Counted from the first letter of the stretch, positions 27,378 through 42,150 are shown. The stretch: DNA of 64,000 bases from Zonotrichia leucophrys gambelii (GCF_028769735.1 NC_088171.1:82388716-82452715), one strand, 5' to 3'. Numbers and translations are program-made. Notes: generated by a model not told the origin, from the sequence alone.

Positions 27378-27418
27378 AAAAAAAAAAAAAAAAAAAAAAA
27401 AATAAAATAAAAAAAAAG
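27378..27418 (+). repeat. A-rich tract with a 25-A core
   Basis: A pure run of 25 A lies at 27378-27402, followed by taaaataa and another short A run, and preceded by caaaaccaaacc. It is about 0.6 kb right of the 26.7-kb A tract. Confidence 0.9.
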
Positions 27419-30400
27419 GAAAACGAAGACCAACCAACCAAAATCTTCAGATTGGCTTGCTTCAGAAAGAAAGAAGCCACTTCCCCCCAATTTCTCCATA
27501 ACTTCTCACATGAAGATTATACCTTGTATTTTTGCAGCTCTTCTGTCTGCATTCATTAAGGCCAGAAATTTATTTCTCTTAGGTGATTGCTAGGATTGTC
27601 TGATGCTATAGTCTATGGGTCTTTTACTGAGAATCAATATAAACACCCAAAAATTTAAACATTTTCATTCTCTCTCCTCCTTCTAAATTTGCCTTTTACT
27701 TCATCGATTTACCTGTAAAGAAACCTGCATCTCCTTTGCACTTGTCTTTCAGATTTCTTCCCAACATTGTGAATGTTCCAAATCATGAGCATTATTTTCC
27801 CTTTCTGGTGCTATCTCCTACTGAAGGAAAGGAGCATCTCCCAATATCTGAAAGTGACTTCTCAGTTTACAGAGTGAACTGTGAAGACAGAGCTCGAGCA
27901 GCCCATCTGGAAACACAGCTAGTGGGCATGCACGACAGACATCTGAGTCAAAATTGCTGTGCTGGGTGGAAAAGATGGGCCCCTGGAGCTGTCACACCCT
28001 GCCTAGGAAGATAAACCCATTCTTCCTGGTAGAACACATTGCAATTCCCCCCTTCCCCACATGCCTGAGTTTCCTCCCATAGGAAATGGCAATGTGGAAA
28101 GAACAATGTGCACCCAGGTCTCATAAAAACCTGCAATTTGGCCAGGGCTCACTTGTGCGTATCAGACCTACAAGATGTACCACAGAGTAAATAAGATACA
28201 GTCTCTCAGACATAAACAATATTTGCTGATTTGCTTTCTCTGTTTCTGTCTCCCTCTACATCTCTTGCTCTCTCTAAGGCTTTCTTCTAGCTCAAGAGCA
28301 GAATCAGCAAAGAACATTTAAGAAATTGTTAGGCAATGCCACAATGGCCAGTCATTTGTCAGAAACAGGGAAAATAGTCTCAAAAGAGCCTTTAAAAATC
28401 TGAACTGTGTAACACTGCTAACCTGCTGATAGACTCAACCTGTTGTCAAAATGAAATTATTAGACTTCTCAAAAACAAAACTAAAGAGTTTATGAAATGT
28501 TTCAAACATGGGAGGGCCCAGGAGGCCCCATAGGAGGGGAAAGATTTGAGGAAACATAGAGGGAGAAAGTTGATAGCTGATCTCTGAAGCAGATGATCCA
28601 GCAGCTAACACAGCTGCAGTCAGCCATACCAGCTGGCCAGGAACATCCATGTGGAATAGTATTGTTTTAAAGTATTCCACATACAAGAAGATATTACTTC
28701 AACTCACCCAGGCTTAATCACATGAAATCTCCTACTTAAGCTCTTGTCAGCAATTTATTCTACTACCAATTTATTCTACTAAAGGTGGGAAAAAATAAAC
28801 TTCACATCCACTGAAAATATTAAAAGTTATATTTTCAATACAATTAAAGAAATTAAGATCCTTAAATCCTTAAGATCAATATGGTAAAGATACCTGCAAC
28901 ACTTCTGCTTCCCTTCCATTACTGATGTCAGTTGTGATCCCATTTCTCAGGAGGACTGATGCCATGTAGTACTTATTTTTCAACACTGACAAAAAGTAAC
29001 AAAAATCTGTAAAAAAAATCAGTCTTCTTCTAAGTAAAAGACAAGCAAAGCTCAATGCTTTTAAAAAGAACAGTTTTCTGTTAAGTCCATCTTGAAATGA
29101 CTCATGAACAGCAGGGAACACCAGGTTGTCTCTTATTCCTGATGCTAGCCTGCAAATGAATGAAAAACTATAAATTTATACATAAAATTTTATGGGAATA
29201 TTCTCTTTAGAAGTCGAATTTTCAAAGAGAATTGTTTTGAAATTAGAAACCTCTTTTATAGGCTTTCCTAGAAAAACAGGAAGATCTAGTGCTTTGCTGA
29301 AAGCTCCCAGACATCTCTGGTCTACAGGCAATATATTTATAGGGATGGTTTATCTCACAAAGCCATTACTAACCTATTGGCAATGGCAGAGACCAAATTC
29401 ACTCCCAACTGTTCAACATCCCCTAGCAACTTCAGGACTGGATTACATATGGAAAATAACATTGAGATCTTATTTTAAACTCTGTTCAGCCCATTTTTTG
29501 AGTTTGGGAAAGACATATATGCAACCTTTTTATACACTATTATACAGGGATTAAAAGCCATGCTGATTATACATAAACTTGAACAAGATGAGGCATGGCA
29601 GTATTTGTCCAGAAGAAAACCATATGCATAACACTTCTGCATACTGACAATATGAGAATTTTGGGGAAAAATTAGCAATTATCAATCACTCAGATGGAAA
29701 TAAATTATGTTACTGAATTATTCATAAAGAGCTCTAAAATAGTTTCCTCATCACTCCTGGTTGTTTTCTTCTTCCCTCAGTGTCCTCTAGATTTAAATCA
29801 ATATATACTAGCAACAGAGTCAGTCTTATCCAGGCAAATACCAAGCACTAACTCAGTTCTCTCTGTTTATTTTGCTGTCTGGACTGCTGCTGCCCATGGT
29901 GAATGAAAAGATGCCTGTCTCCCATAAATGTTTGCTGTTGGCACAACTTCTTTCACTGACCCTGTTTTCAAGACTAATGACTTTCATTTCTAGTTCAGCA
30001 CTTAATAGTATGGTATTCACTCAACAAAGCTACAGCAGTATATCAGTCTAAATACACTTGGTGTCTGGCCTTTGGTGTTCATGCAACATTAATTTAAATA
30101 CAAGGTAAAATATTTACTTCTAAGTCAGTCGTATTTTACACTGGTCTTTTGTTACAGAGGAATTCAGTCCTCAGTGAGTTGGGGTTTGCAAGGCAGGGTA
30201 GGCTACCGTCTTGGAGAGATTTAGTCTTTCAGTTTCAGGAAAGAACATACATAAATTCAGGTAAATCAATGACCCATATGATTTCTCCAAACAATTCAAG
30301 TCTCTGAATGCACAAAAACCTCACAGAAGTGCCTAGGAACAACTCTATTTTAAGTCTGGCATTCTAAAATCGGCTTCAAATGGTATCTGCAGTCCTGTTT

Positions 30401-32072
30401 TCCTTTAAAAGCTGATATTTAAAATCAGTCAGAAATGTCAGACAGAATAATTGTTTAACCTTTAGACTTACTGGCAGGTTTTGGTTGCTTTCTCTCACAT
30501 TTTTTTAATATAAAATTCAGATATTGAATAAATCATTCCTTGGCAGTCCTGATTTTCACTACTGACCAAGTCATCAGCAAGAAAATGTCACCTGTTCTGT
30601 GAAAATAGGAAACTCAATACATCACATTATAGAAATAAAGTTTTCTGAATTATTGGGTTCAGTATTTATCATTAGCTAAAATGAGCAAGCGAATGCACAG
30701 ATAGAAGATATACCCATAAAATATGTTACACTACAGTAAAGTGTATGTGCTGCTCACACAGACATAACTGGGCTGGGCAAGGGAGCAGCTGCAAAGGACA
30801 AGCCCAGAAACAGCAAAAGAAGAAACCAAGCTGGTTCTCATTCAGTGTCATAATTTCTGGCTTGTTTGAGGGTTGGTGTTCGTTCTCTCCTAAAATAACC
30901 ACTATTGAATCATTTGTGATAAACTTTAGATCCTATGTATGATTTCATTCTGATGAATTCTGTGATGCAGCTTTTGCTTAAAAACTGTAAAACAGAAATC
31001 TCTCTCTGGCACAAGGCTTCCAATAGAACTGAGTAGCTAAAGGGCAGTTGCAAATCCTCAACTTTTGATACCCCTCAAGCAACAGTTATTATGATAAGGG
31101 GAACCAAGAATTCCTCCAATCTCCTCTAAGATAAAAATGCAGAATGGAATATCCCTAGGCAAAGAAAACAGGCTGGAGGTATTTAAGATATCTGGCATCA
31201 GACAAAAGATATCTTTGACTCTTTTGACAACTTTCCAGATATCTCAAAACTATCTAGACGTTATACATCTATATAGACAGTTAGATATTTTGAATTTGAC
31301 AAAATGCAGTTGCACCTGAAAGAGGTTGTAAGGAATTGGGACAAAATGATGGGAGGATGTGATGCTAATCCATCATGCTTGTAGTCACAGAAGGAGCAGC
31401 AAACACAACTGGGAAATACAGAAAAAGCAATATCCTTCACTGTATGAGACACAGCTTATGGACAGAAGAAAATTCCGCGACACACAGAGTACTCCCTGTG
31501 TTTCAGATTGATAATATTTTAGAATTACTGGAAGCTCTGATATATTTATTTTTCTTACACTATTTTTCATTTTTTTCTTTAAAGGGACATGATATACTTT
31601 AAAGTTGCACAGAACAAGGCCAGGTGTATGCACCCCAATATGAATACAGCTATGAAATCAAAACATGATTCTTCACTCTTAATTTTTCACCAGCTGAACT
31701 CCTGGCAAATCCAGAACAAGGGTTTCCAAACAGCAAATGGCACATAAACATTCCAGGATCCTAGAGCTGCTGCTGCTATTGCCAGATGAAGCATTCAAGC
31801 AGGACTGCTTTATCAAATCTGATCCAGAGCTGTTTAAACTCTTTTCTATAAGCTACAAATGGACACTGAGACTGGTATCTGAAACATGAACTGCTTTCCT
31901 CCTGCGCCTTCTGACCCTGTCACTTCTGCAGCAATTCAGCCAATGTTACATAAGGCAGCACAACAGAAAGATTCTCTGCTAAGCATTGATTCTTTCACAT
32001 GGGTAAATCAACTAAACAGACATAACTGAAAATCATGTGAAATTAATTATTCTAGTCTACTTTACATTGATT

Positions 32073-32100
32073 TAACAGCAGAATAACTATTCTGCTGTTA
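32073..32100. repeat. 28-bp near-perfect palindrome (13-bp arms, 2-nt spacer)
   Basis: The arms taacagcagaata (32073-32085) and tattctgctgtta (32088-32100) are exact reverse complements with only ac between them. Confidence 0.95.
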
Positions 32101-33472
32101 GGATGTTTCCAGATTGATTCCTGATGTGCTACCTTGATAGTATTTGCTGGACTGGATTTAGATTGCTTCAGTGATGAAAGTGAGAATTCAGAAGTACTCA
32201 AATGAACATTTAGAAACAGTAAAGCGGGGGACAGTGGGTGGAGGAAGATCTGAATATGTGCCTGCTTCATCCCATTTATCCTGCAGTGCTGGTGTACCTC
32301 TTTGAAGTGTCAGTATGGGGGAAGAAACTGCATTACCCAAATACCATTTACATAATCATTTTCTTCATATCTAAGGAAGACATTTCTCTCTGTTGTTACT
32401 TTAACTTGTTCCTTGTAATCATACACCTCTGACAATAAACACAAAATTTATGCTAATTTCCTCCATCATTCCTACTTCAAAAAAAGAGATCACCTCTAGC
32501 AGAGCAAGTATTACCTTTATATTGCGCTGACAGGAAAACTGTACATTAACTGGCAATTCATTATTTTACTTCCATCTGAATCCCTTCCCTGCCCTTGAGA
32601 AGAGAGAAATCACTAACTAGTATTTCCAGTTCTGAAGCTTCAGAGAGGGACAGATGCTCAGAGGCATCTGACAGGAGCAGTGGGTTTGCCTTCTGCTCCT
32701 AACCTGTATGTACTATTCCATAAAAGTTACTTCTCTGTTTTTTATCATATCTATCCACTGTCACGATGGCAGATAAAGAAACGGAGTGCTTCCATACTGA
32801 GCAGGGATTTGATATTATCCTTACATTCACCAACACTGTAACGGAGGTTTTGTAGCTTTTTTTAGGTGTCAATGTCATGGCCTGGATTCTTTAAGAGAAA
32901 CATTCAACACAACCACAACTAGGTAGAATTACCTTCTGTGGGCTGCTGCACGTGTCAGTGCCCACATTCTGAGCATTTCATCAACCAGCAGTTGGTGAGC
33001 TAACTGAGCATTTCTCCACTAGCAGTGAGAACTTATCAGTGCTGGTGAGAGACACAGAAAAAACAGTCCCAGAAACGTGTGTTTTTCTCCCACTGTAATA
33101 TCTTTAGATTGAACAGCTGCTGCTATTTTAAGATTTCCTCTGCTAGGAAGTACAAACACCAGGATCCTCATTTCTGCTCCCTGCCATACCCTGCAGGCCC
33201 ATCCCCAAAAAGCCTCCAGGTCTCCATGCAGAGCAGCTGGCAGCCCTCAGCACGCCCATGAGCCAACACTGAGTAAACCAAACACTCCACAGCCACTCAG
33301 GGCTCGTGCAGCCTGGACAAAGGGGCATAGCAGAGAAGGACAGGTCTGTCTGCAGTGATTGCAGCCAAACTCTCCACATATCCTCATTCAATAAAGGTAC
33401 CCCAGATAATTTGAATATTGCTGATCTTCCTCTTCTCATGGCACTGATGGCACAGAAGCTCATTATCAGGGA

Positions 33473-33785
33473 GTTATTTTGGTTGGAAAAGACATTCAGA
33501 GATCTACAAGTCAAACCATTAGCCCAATATGCTAAAGTCCGCCACTGAACCATGTCCGTAAATGCCATATCTACATGTCTTTCAAATGCCTCCAGGGATG
33601 GTGATTCTACCACACCCCTCAAAAGCCTGTTCCAGTGCTTGACTATCCTCTTGCTGAAGAGATTTTTCCTAATATCCAACGTGACTGCCCCAGGTGCAAC
33701 TCGAGGCCATTTCCTCTCTTGTCCCACCACTTGTTACTTGGAAGAAGAGGCTGACTCCCATCTTGTCTCAACCTCCTTTGACCTA
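33473..33785 (-). repeat. CR1 LINE 3'-end fragment, minus orientation
   Basis: The plus strand reads ttggttggaaaagacattca, then ccattagcccaatatgctaa, cctccagggatggtgattct, ctgttccagtgcttgactat, and gatttttcctaatatccaac. This is the antisense of the CR1 3' ~310 bp. A 195-codon minus frame (33143-33730) begins in this repeat and reads on into neighbouring non-repeat sequence. Its first third is translated CR1 noncoding end and it should not be called a gene. Confidence 0.93.
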
Positions 33786-36700
33786 AAACACACTGCATTC
33801 CTCCCATCCACTTTGCCTCACACCCCTACGGATCTCAGCTGTCCTCCAGGCCACCATCTGCACAGGTGTGCATCAGACAGGCCACTGTGCTACCCAGTGT
33901 GTCCCCCGCCATGTCCCGCTACTGAGGGTGAGCAATCACACCTGTGATAACTGATCCAAATGGGAATGCTCCAATTTCTTTTTTGTCTCTTCTCCCAGAC
34001 TATTTGATTACTTCAGCCAATACCAGGAACACATCTTTGATGCAGCTGCAAAGGCTTGTCCAGGTGGAGGAGGTGCCTGAGCTGGCTCCTGACCAGTGGA
34101 CTGGCAGGCAAACAGTGGCAATATCAGTGGTACAGCACCACTGCCAGTTTGTCAGCACCGCCCACTGACCTCCAGAACCATAGGGTCCTTCCTCAGCCTG
34201 TTTCACACCACCTCCACATGGTCTTTGCCACCTCATCCTTTCTCCAGGCTTGACACCTTGCATAGTCTCCCAGGAAATCAAAATCTGGCAGGAACACTCT
34301 CTCCACAGCATTATCTTGATCCATTTTGAAGCAGTGCTTGGAGGTTTGATATTGCTATTGAACTGCAATAAAGCAGTATGTTGCCAAAACGCCACTGCAA
34401 CAAGCAATCGATTCTGCTTCCCCAGGGCACCCTGGAAAATCTGGGATGTAAATGCTTCTGAAGGCCACTAACCCACAAATACAATCAATCAAGGAATTTT
34501 CAGTACTTCCAGTAAAATTACAGCTGTTATTATAAGTACCTGAATTTGTTAAACCGTCACTTTTGACTATCAATATAGAAAAAACAATACTTTTTAGCCA
34601 TAAAACTCTTTTAATTTTTTTACCCAAACATACAAAATGTGCCAGATACTGTAATTATCTGAATGTTACCTGAAAAAGGGCACTATTCCAGAGAAGAAAG
34701 AAAATACTTTCTTCATCTTCATAATCCTCAAGTGGTAAATGGATTCTCATATCAAAACACCTCAAGTGGGCAGCTGAAATACTAAGCACAGAATTTGAGA
34801 GTTCTTAGCTTCAAAGAGACCAAGGGGGTTTTGTAACCCCTTACTGTTTTTAAAGGGCAAAAATAAAAATATTAATAAATATAATTTTTTTTAAATTTTC
34901 CGACATACATTATCTCTCAGAAATCCAGTGTAATCAAAGGTGAACAAACATTACTGTTGATATATTTAATAACCAGTCATTTTTTTATTCATACAAAAGC
35001 AATCTGTTGAAAGCTTCATCAGAAATCTGAATGAAGTTGGTAACAGACGGTATCTGTATCTCATCTGAAATTTAAATGAGTCATTCCTGCCTTTTAGGGA
35101 ACTAGGGTGGAAGAGACTCCACTTCAGTCTTGTGGTGAAAATAACTTTCGACTCAGCCCACACAATATCCCCTTTAATGATCCCTGCTTAGCATTACTTT
35201 CATGATGACCTGTTAAATAAATGGGTACATAATGAAGCCTCCAAAATTCAACCAAAGTCAAATACCTGAAATAAAAATAAGCACATGGAATGCAAAACAT
35301 AAAAAGATTACATATTAAGGTTCCAAAAAATCAAAAAAAGAAAAAATAGGAGTGTGAGATACTGCACAGAAGGGCTTTGAACTCTTGCCAGTTTTGAATG
35401 TTCAGAGGAGGGACCTGACGCTCCAGGGAAAATTTCCTATTTGACTCCAGGCCCTGACAAACATTGGAATTGTTCCAGCTGGTACCTCGGCTGCTCTCCC
35501 TTCCCTTAGAGCAAGCTGAAAAGTGTGAAGAGGCTGTGTAACCTCTGCCTATATTCATGCAAATGCCTTCTGACAATCATGATAGAATGCTTGCCCAAGC
35601 ACAATAGATCAATGACTGCAAAATACTCTCAAACTGAGCTCTTCTGTGGTAGTTTGTCAATATTAAAACTACCACATGTCAAAGTGGTCAACAACAATAC
35701 ATTATCTGGGAATTTCTAGCTATAGCAGTCTAACTACAACCTTAAAACATTGTTCTCTCACTGCAAAAGTTTTAAACTGCAATGAAGACCTCAAGAACAA
35801 TCCTACAGGAGGCTTCTTTGTAGCTTTTAGGCCCATTTTTTGGACTGGGGACAGAATGAAGCCTTTCACTAGGAGACTGGATAGACAAACTGGATCAGAG
35901 ATGCTGTTCTAGAAGAGATTCTGCTCTGGATACGTTGGTGGAGGGAATCACAGTTCTACATCACGCTTGCCCCATTTTGGAAGGTCCTGAACGCCGTTAT
36001 GCACATTGAAACAGATTCTTCTTCTTCTACATCTAAATTACGTCAAGTATCAGAGGCGCCGTATCTATGTACTAACTAAAATTTTATAACCAGGTTCATG
36101 TACTGTGTCAACACCGTCCCCTGTCATGGCTTCCCAAACCTCTGGAACCAGATAGAACTTTCCACCACAATATCACTAGGCAACAGGTCAGGTAGAAGCT
36201 CTCACAAATCAATGGTGATTATGTCTTAATATTGCATAATTTGGGTACAGGAGTTGGGGTGTGTTGGAGGAGTGGATTTGCGCTTTCCAGGAAAGGAGGT
36301 GGGAGTTCAGGAGCAGAGATATTTCTGGATAACAGAGACCTGGGTTTCTGTGGGATTGCTCAGGCACCAGCGTTATTGTAGTTTCTCACCTTACCAGCTG
36401 CCATGCGCAGCCTCTCAGGACTTCAGCTGTGAAAAACATATTGGCCTAAATATTAACATTTTCTAAAATTCATTCAATCTTAACAATTCTCCAGTACCTC
36501 CAGTCAAAAAACAATGATATAAGCAAAACGTCACTAGTCTTGAGAACTGAACAATGAAAGTAGCAATATATTTAATTGTAAGAAGAAACCTATCTAGAGT
36601 AATATCTTAATTGCACAGACACAGCTAGGAGTATTTTACTATGCAGTTACAGTTTAGTTTGTGGCTTCTTTTGGAGGATTTCAAGGATAAAATGAGCACT

Positions 36701-39004
36701 TCAGTTTTAAACAACAAATGCGGGAAGTTAATTTTGCTGCTCTGTAGTTCAACAATGATTATTATACTTTGTACCTAAGGGAACACTGAGAAAGTGACTA
36801 AAACAAATTATGTTATGTTTGTAAACTTTGCCCCCCCACCACCTTTTTTTGTGTTTTTCTGAAATCTGAGCATAACAAAATGCAGAAAAGTAAACCGGGA
36901 GAAGAGCTTCACTTTTATTACCAGTAAGAGACTGAAGCCTTAACATTTTCAGCTACACATTTCATAAGAAGAACATTTTTAGACAAATATTTTTTGCCCA
37001 GAAATCTCTTTGCTTTAAAATATATTCCAAAATTGTGACAAGTTTAATGTATTACTTCATATTGCATGACTTCAACAACAGACCGTGCCTAAAAAGAATG
37101 ACATCCTTATGCATATTCTACATTAAAATTAATCTATTCAAAACACACCCCCTCCTGCTAATGTTATTTTTTTTCAAACCTGGGGACCTATATTAATATT
37201 AGTATGTCAAGTGTTACATTGTATTTAAATATACATAAGATAAATTTTCCTATGTAAAGGTCTTGATGGTGCAGCATATTCAAAAGCAATTTCCATAACA
37301 GCAAGAAACCTTACTAGAGTTGCCTGATTTAGTAAGATACAGCAGCCTGAAATACGCAATCCCGTTGACCTTCAATACTTCAAAATCATTCCAGTTTTTA
37401 TAGCTCCTGTTGTTTGCCATCCCATTTCTATCCACTGTCACCGAGTATACATATGGCAAGAGTTGAAAGTCTATTTTCTGTACAAACAAAATGCACACTG
37501 CTCCATGCCTACTCAGCCAGGGATTTCATTTACAGCCTGATTACCAACCTATCCCTACCTGAGGACTCTATTTCCTTCAGTTTTAACACAACCCTTCTCC
37601 ACCTTTCCCTTCAGCCATTTTCCATCCATGCTGATGGCCAGGAACCATCTGTTGTCCAGTGCTGTGTGACCAACTTCCACAGCTCCCAGAGAGAAGGAAA
37701 ACACCAGAGTATCGTGATAAAATATCTGTTAAAAAATCAATAGGCACCACTTTCACACAAGCCATTCCTTTGTCTGCATGCCCAGCTCTCCACACGGCAC
37801 AAGCAGAGGTGCTCAGCTTTCATCACATTTCTAGGAGGCTTTGTCCCAACATTTCTGCGACACCTGATGCTCAGCCCATGAGCACAGGTCTGATCCCACA
37901 GAAACAGCTCCTGAGAGACACAGACACAGTGGTGGTGGGATCTGTCCTGATTTCAGTCCTCTCCCACTCTCCCTAAGACTTCCGCCATCCTGAACAAAGC
38001 AGTACATCTGGCCTGACAATCTCACTTTTGATAAAACAGGTAAAAAAACACCAAACACCACCCAAGAGAGCCCTCATATAAGATCTGCAACAAAATAGCA
38101 GAAGTACTGAAAATTGAAACCCGGCATTTTACTAAGTAAATCCCATTTTGTTCATAAATTCGTAAGATATGTGGTTGTTCAGCATGGTAAATAAAAGAGT
38201 ACAAACTCTGCAAAAGCACAAGAGGCAAAGTTTTGTTCTACATTTCTACATCATGTCCAATCACTATTATGTGATCAAAACCACCAGCTAAATAATGCAT
38301 CACAGAAGCTGTGCAAATTCTATGGATCCAGATAAGATTTTCCTTTTGTAGCTTTAGTGGCCACATGTCCCTGAAATGTTGTAAAACGCCATTCCTGGAA
38401 TGTTCACATGGCTTGAGAGAAGTAGTACTTACTGAAATGCTATGAAAACTAAACAAGGAGATGAGGAGAAAAGAAATTTAGGGGCTCTAAAGCACAGATT
38501 CTCTTGCTAGCCTCTCTGGAGAAACATGTCCTGTCTGCTTACATCATCAATGAGCATGGAATTCTTGGGCTAATCTAGAGGAAATCATAGTATAGAAAGA
38601 AGTATGACTGACACATTATAACGTGCATTTATACTGCACTTTTCTGCATTTCGGGCTTTGTCATCAATCAAGATTTCTTTCCAGTCTTCATGTGACCAAG
38701 GAAACATGACTTTTCTCAATTTTTTTTTGCACACCAAGCCAGCATTTTAATAGAATTTAATATACAAATCAACGTCATTCACACCACATTCTTTCCTTCT
38801 CTTTTCAATCCCCTGGGTCATCCAGTAGACCTGGCAGTTTATCAACATCAGACCTAACAAAAACCCAAAATTGTAACTGATATTCTCAAATAAGTTTCTA
38901 ACTGGTGATAAATTTCAGGTTAGTGAAAATAAAAGGCATCCATATCTACCGTTCAAAGATCATAGTCTCCTCTATGTGAAAGCCATTTAAGGCACCAATT
39001 TGTA

Positions 39005-39032
39005 TTTGTTTGTACAGGTTTGTTTGTACAGG
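39005..39032. repeat. Tandem duplication of a 14-bp unit
   Basis: The unit tttgtttgtacagg is present twice head to tail, at 39005-39018 and 39019-39032, with no mismatch. Confidence 0.95.
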
Positions 39033-41910
39033 TGTAAGCAATATATGCACATTGTTAGGAACTGGCATTAGATAACATATGCAGATAATCAGAGTGTGAC
39101 ATGGGAAAAAAAAGACAATCAAATCTCAGCTTCATTTAATAGCAATAAAATACTTTTTCGTTTTAGCTCTTTTTGGAACGTAGAACTTTTTAGACATATG
39201 TATGTTAAATACGTTTTATTTAGAAGTTCACCTGTTTTACATGACAGGATTTTGAATCCATTTCCTTCATAACTTTACATTATTTGAAAAAATATTGGAT
39301 AATTAAAGCTAACAACACCATAATAAAGAAAAATGCATACTGTAGTTACTATCATATTTATTTAGGATCAGTTCAGTCAAAAGTACAAAAATACAAAAAT
39401 TACAGAATCTGGAAGATAAAGCTATAATACTTTGCTTGGTTATATTACCAAAAAAAAGGGCGACGGGAAAAGCCTAGCCACAAAGATTTTTTATTTCTTT
39501 TTTGGAGGGGTGGCAGGGAGGTAAAACTGCAAGCGTGAACTGCAAGGGGAATACAACTGAATTCAAATTGAGCCCTCAGATATGTGAAGTTGCAACACTA
39601 TCACTGTCATTATGATGCCAAAAATTGTTATCTATGAAAACTCATCTGTATCGAATGAGGAAAGAAATATTTTTATGAGGACTACAGCTGGTTGTAAGGC
39701 AAAAAAATACAGAGTGGTAACAAATAATAGATTTAGCAAAGGCTGTCTTCAGTAGTAAGTGGGAGAGGAAGCAACTCTTTTGGAGGTTCTCTCTCACATT
39801 TGCCCTAAACCAGGTCAGCATCGTAACAAGGGAGACAGAAAGGATTTCACAGCCAGCATACTACAAACTGCAGGGATATGGGGAAAAATCCTGTTAGTTA
39901 CTTTCTAGATTGAAAGAGAATAATCCAAATACTCAGGTTCATTTATTTAGCACTACAGTTGTGCCTAACACTTAATAAAATCTACACAAACAGGGAACAC
40001 CCCCAAACAACTGAACTGATTCTTCTTATGTAGCTTGTAAGAAATATTTTCACCATCTATTTTTATTATTTCTTTGTTCAGTAGCTGACTAGCTAATTTT
40101 TTACAGCACTAGACACCTGCAAACTGAATCAGATTTCAGAGAAAAGGCAAAAAATGACCAAAGGCCAGGCTCTATGATGACACACCCTTCCAGCAACCAA
40201 TTCAGAAAAATAAAAACATACAATATTATATGCAATGGCCACGTAAAGGTACAAGCTTTTCCACAGCACACAGGTATGCAAGGTCTATCAGCTTAAACCA
40301 ACAGACTAATGCAGTATCATGCCAAAACCTTTCCTCCTGGGAGTCAGGCGAATTGTTGGATTTCTGAGTTAAATACAGTTCCAATGAAAGACATTTGCAT
40401 GTCTTCCTAAATTAAACCTGCTAACAAGAAGTACTGGATAGGTGCTTCAGTGGTTCTCTGGTAGCTCCATCATACAAGTAATTGTTAACTATGTGTGTAC
40501 TATGAAATCATTAAATGTTTATTTCCTGATATCAAATCAATTATTAAGCACATAAAAAGTCATATGAAGGGCCTAAATTATTCATTTCCATTTATCACTT
40601 GGTCTTTCGACTTCAGCAGCACCAGAAGAATATGATGATATTTAAAATGAGCATTGCTTATTTTCAGTACTTTCTGAAACATTAATATTCTTATTGATAA
40701 ATATTATTTCTCATCAGAGAGAAAAATCTTGCTACATTCAGTTTGTGCATATTTATCAGAGTCTTACATTTCTACTGTACATCAATATGTACATTTGCCT
40801 TGGTAGAGTTCATTCACATGACTTGCACTGCAGTTATCACACTGCATGTAAACTATGCAATAATCTTGATGAAAACTATAATAAGCTCAGTCTTTGTACT
40901 TAATTGTCCCCTCCAAGATGAAAAACACACTTCAAGAAATGGAGTCAAGGAAAATAAACTAGCAGGGGAAAAAGAATTTCATAAGGTTCATTTGGTAAGT
41001 TACTGGATACACCCACTCTCTTTCACTTTATATTACATCAAACCTCTCTCAAAAATGTTATAATGAATGTCAAAAGAGATCAGAAGTAGACCAAAATTAT
41101 TATCCCCTGATCTTTTAAATTCTGACACTACTTCTCATAGTACTGGAAGGATAAAAGATATTTAGATAGCAAAAAGCTATAAACTTCTAAAAGTCAGAAA
41201 ATGCATCTCTTTAGCTTTTAGATGAACTTCATGCACAGGTCAAAGGAAATTGTCATATAAAACATCTCAGTAGTTTCCAGATGTTCTGTGGTCCATAGAA
41301 ATGAAGAACTAAAAGGATGCTCCTGAACCACTGAAGTCCATTCTCTTTGAATGAAGACACTGACTGACTCTCAGCTAAGGACAGCATCCCACTGTAAAAC
41401 CAATTCATTACTTTAATTTTTGTTTCCCTGAGTATATAAACCAAGTGCGCCAATGGGGCACTGAAAATTCTAATTTTCAGTTTAGTTTTCATTACCAGCC
41501 GCTTGATGTTTATTTTTTTTTAGGTGACACTAACTCTTTGTCTTCTGTAGCTTCTCCTCAAATCTGATGCGTGCAACCATGGACTATCTGTAGATGGCAG
41601 TCACACAACTCTCAGCATTCTTTTCCTCTGCAGATCTATACCCAAGTCAAGCTCTTCTCACCTCTCACAAAACCTGCCTTTCTCCTAATGATCTTTGGAG
41701 TAAGGGTGCCCAGAAGTTTACATAGTCTCATCCAGGCAAGGATACATTTTAGCTGGACACTCTGCCATCATAAACAAGTCTTTTCTGGACACATGTCCAA
41801 ATGACCCAGTGATCAGCCAATGCTTCCTCTCTTCATTCTGCTTGTCCTTGCTTCTTTTTCTAGTGATGAATTCAGTCTACAGCTGTAACTTCTGCTGTTA
41901 GTCCCCAAAT

Positions 41911-42150
41911 GCAGGCACCTCATATTTCCTATTATTAAATTTCATCTAGCTGCTATTACTGCAGTCCTCAAGGTCAAGCTTTTCTTCCCCATAACATTGT
42001 GATCTTTTGCTGCATTAGGAATCCTTGAACTGGGTCATCAACAAATTTCATTATAGCAGTGACATTCAGTCACCCCTTCACAAGTAAAAAGCTCTAATAA
42101 AGGGAAACATTCTCCAGAGAGCTCTCTGAGAAATCCAGCCTGACACCCTC
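41911..42150 (-). repeat. Possible ancient CR1/L3-type LINE relic, minus orientation
   Basis: The stretch attaaatttcatctagctgc, tgcagtcctcaaggtcaagc, gaactgggtcatcaacaaat and ttcattatagcag follows the order of the antisense reverse-transcriptase region of old L3/CR1 elements ('aatttcatc...ccaggtcattt...gtgtcatcagcaaatttcat'). It is heavily diverged, with several indels. The assignment rests on recalled consensus wording. Confidence 0.45.

Noticed and set aside
33143..33730. 195-codon minus-strand open frame, the longest in the window
   Set aside because: Its first third is translated CR1 3' noncoding sequence and the remainder is unrelated flanking DNA. It has no protein family features.
34000..34407. 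135-codon minus-strand open frame
   Set aside because: Unrecognised, overlaps plus-strand frames of similar length, and has no supporting splice or promoter context.
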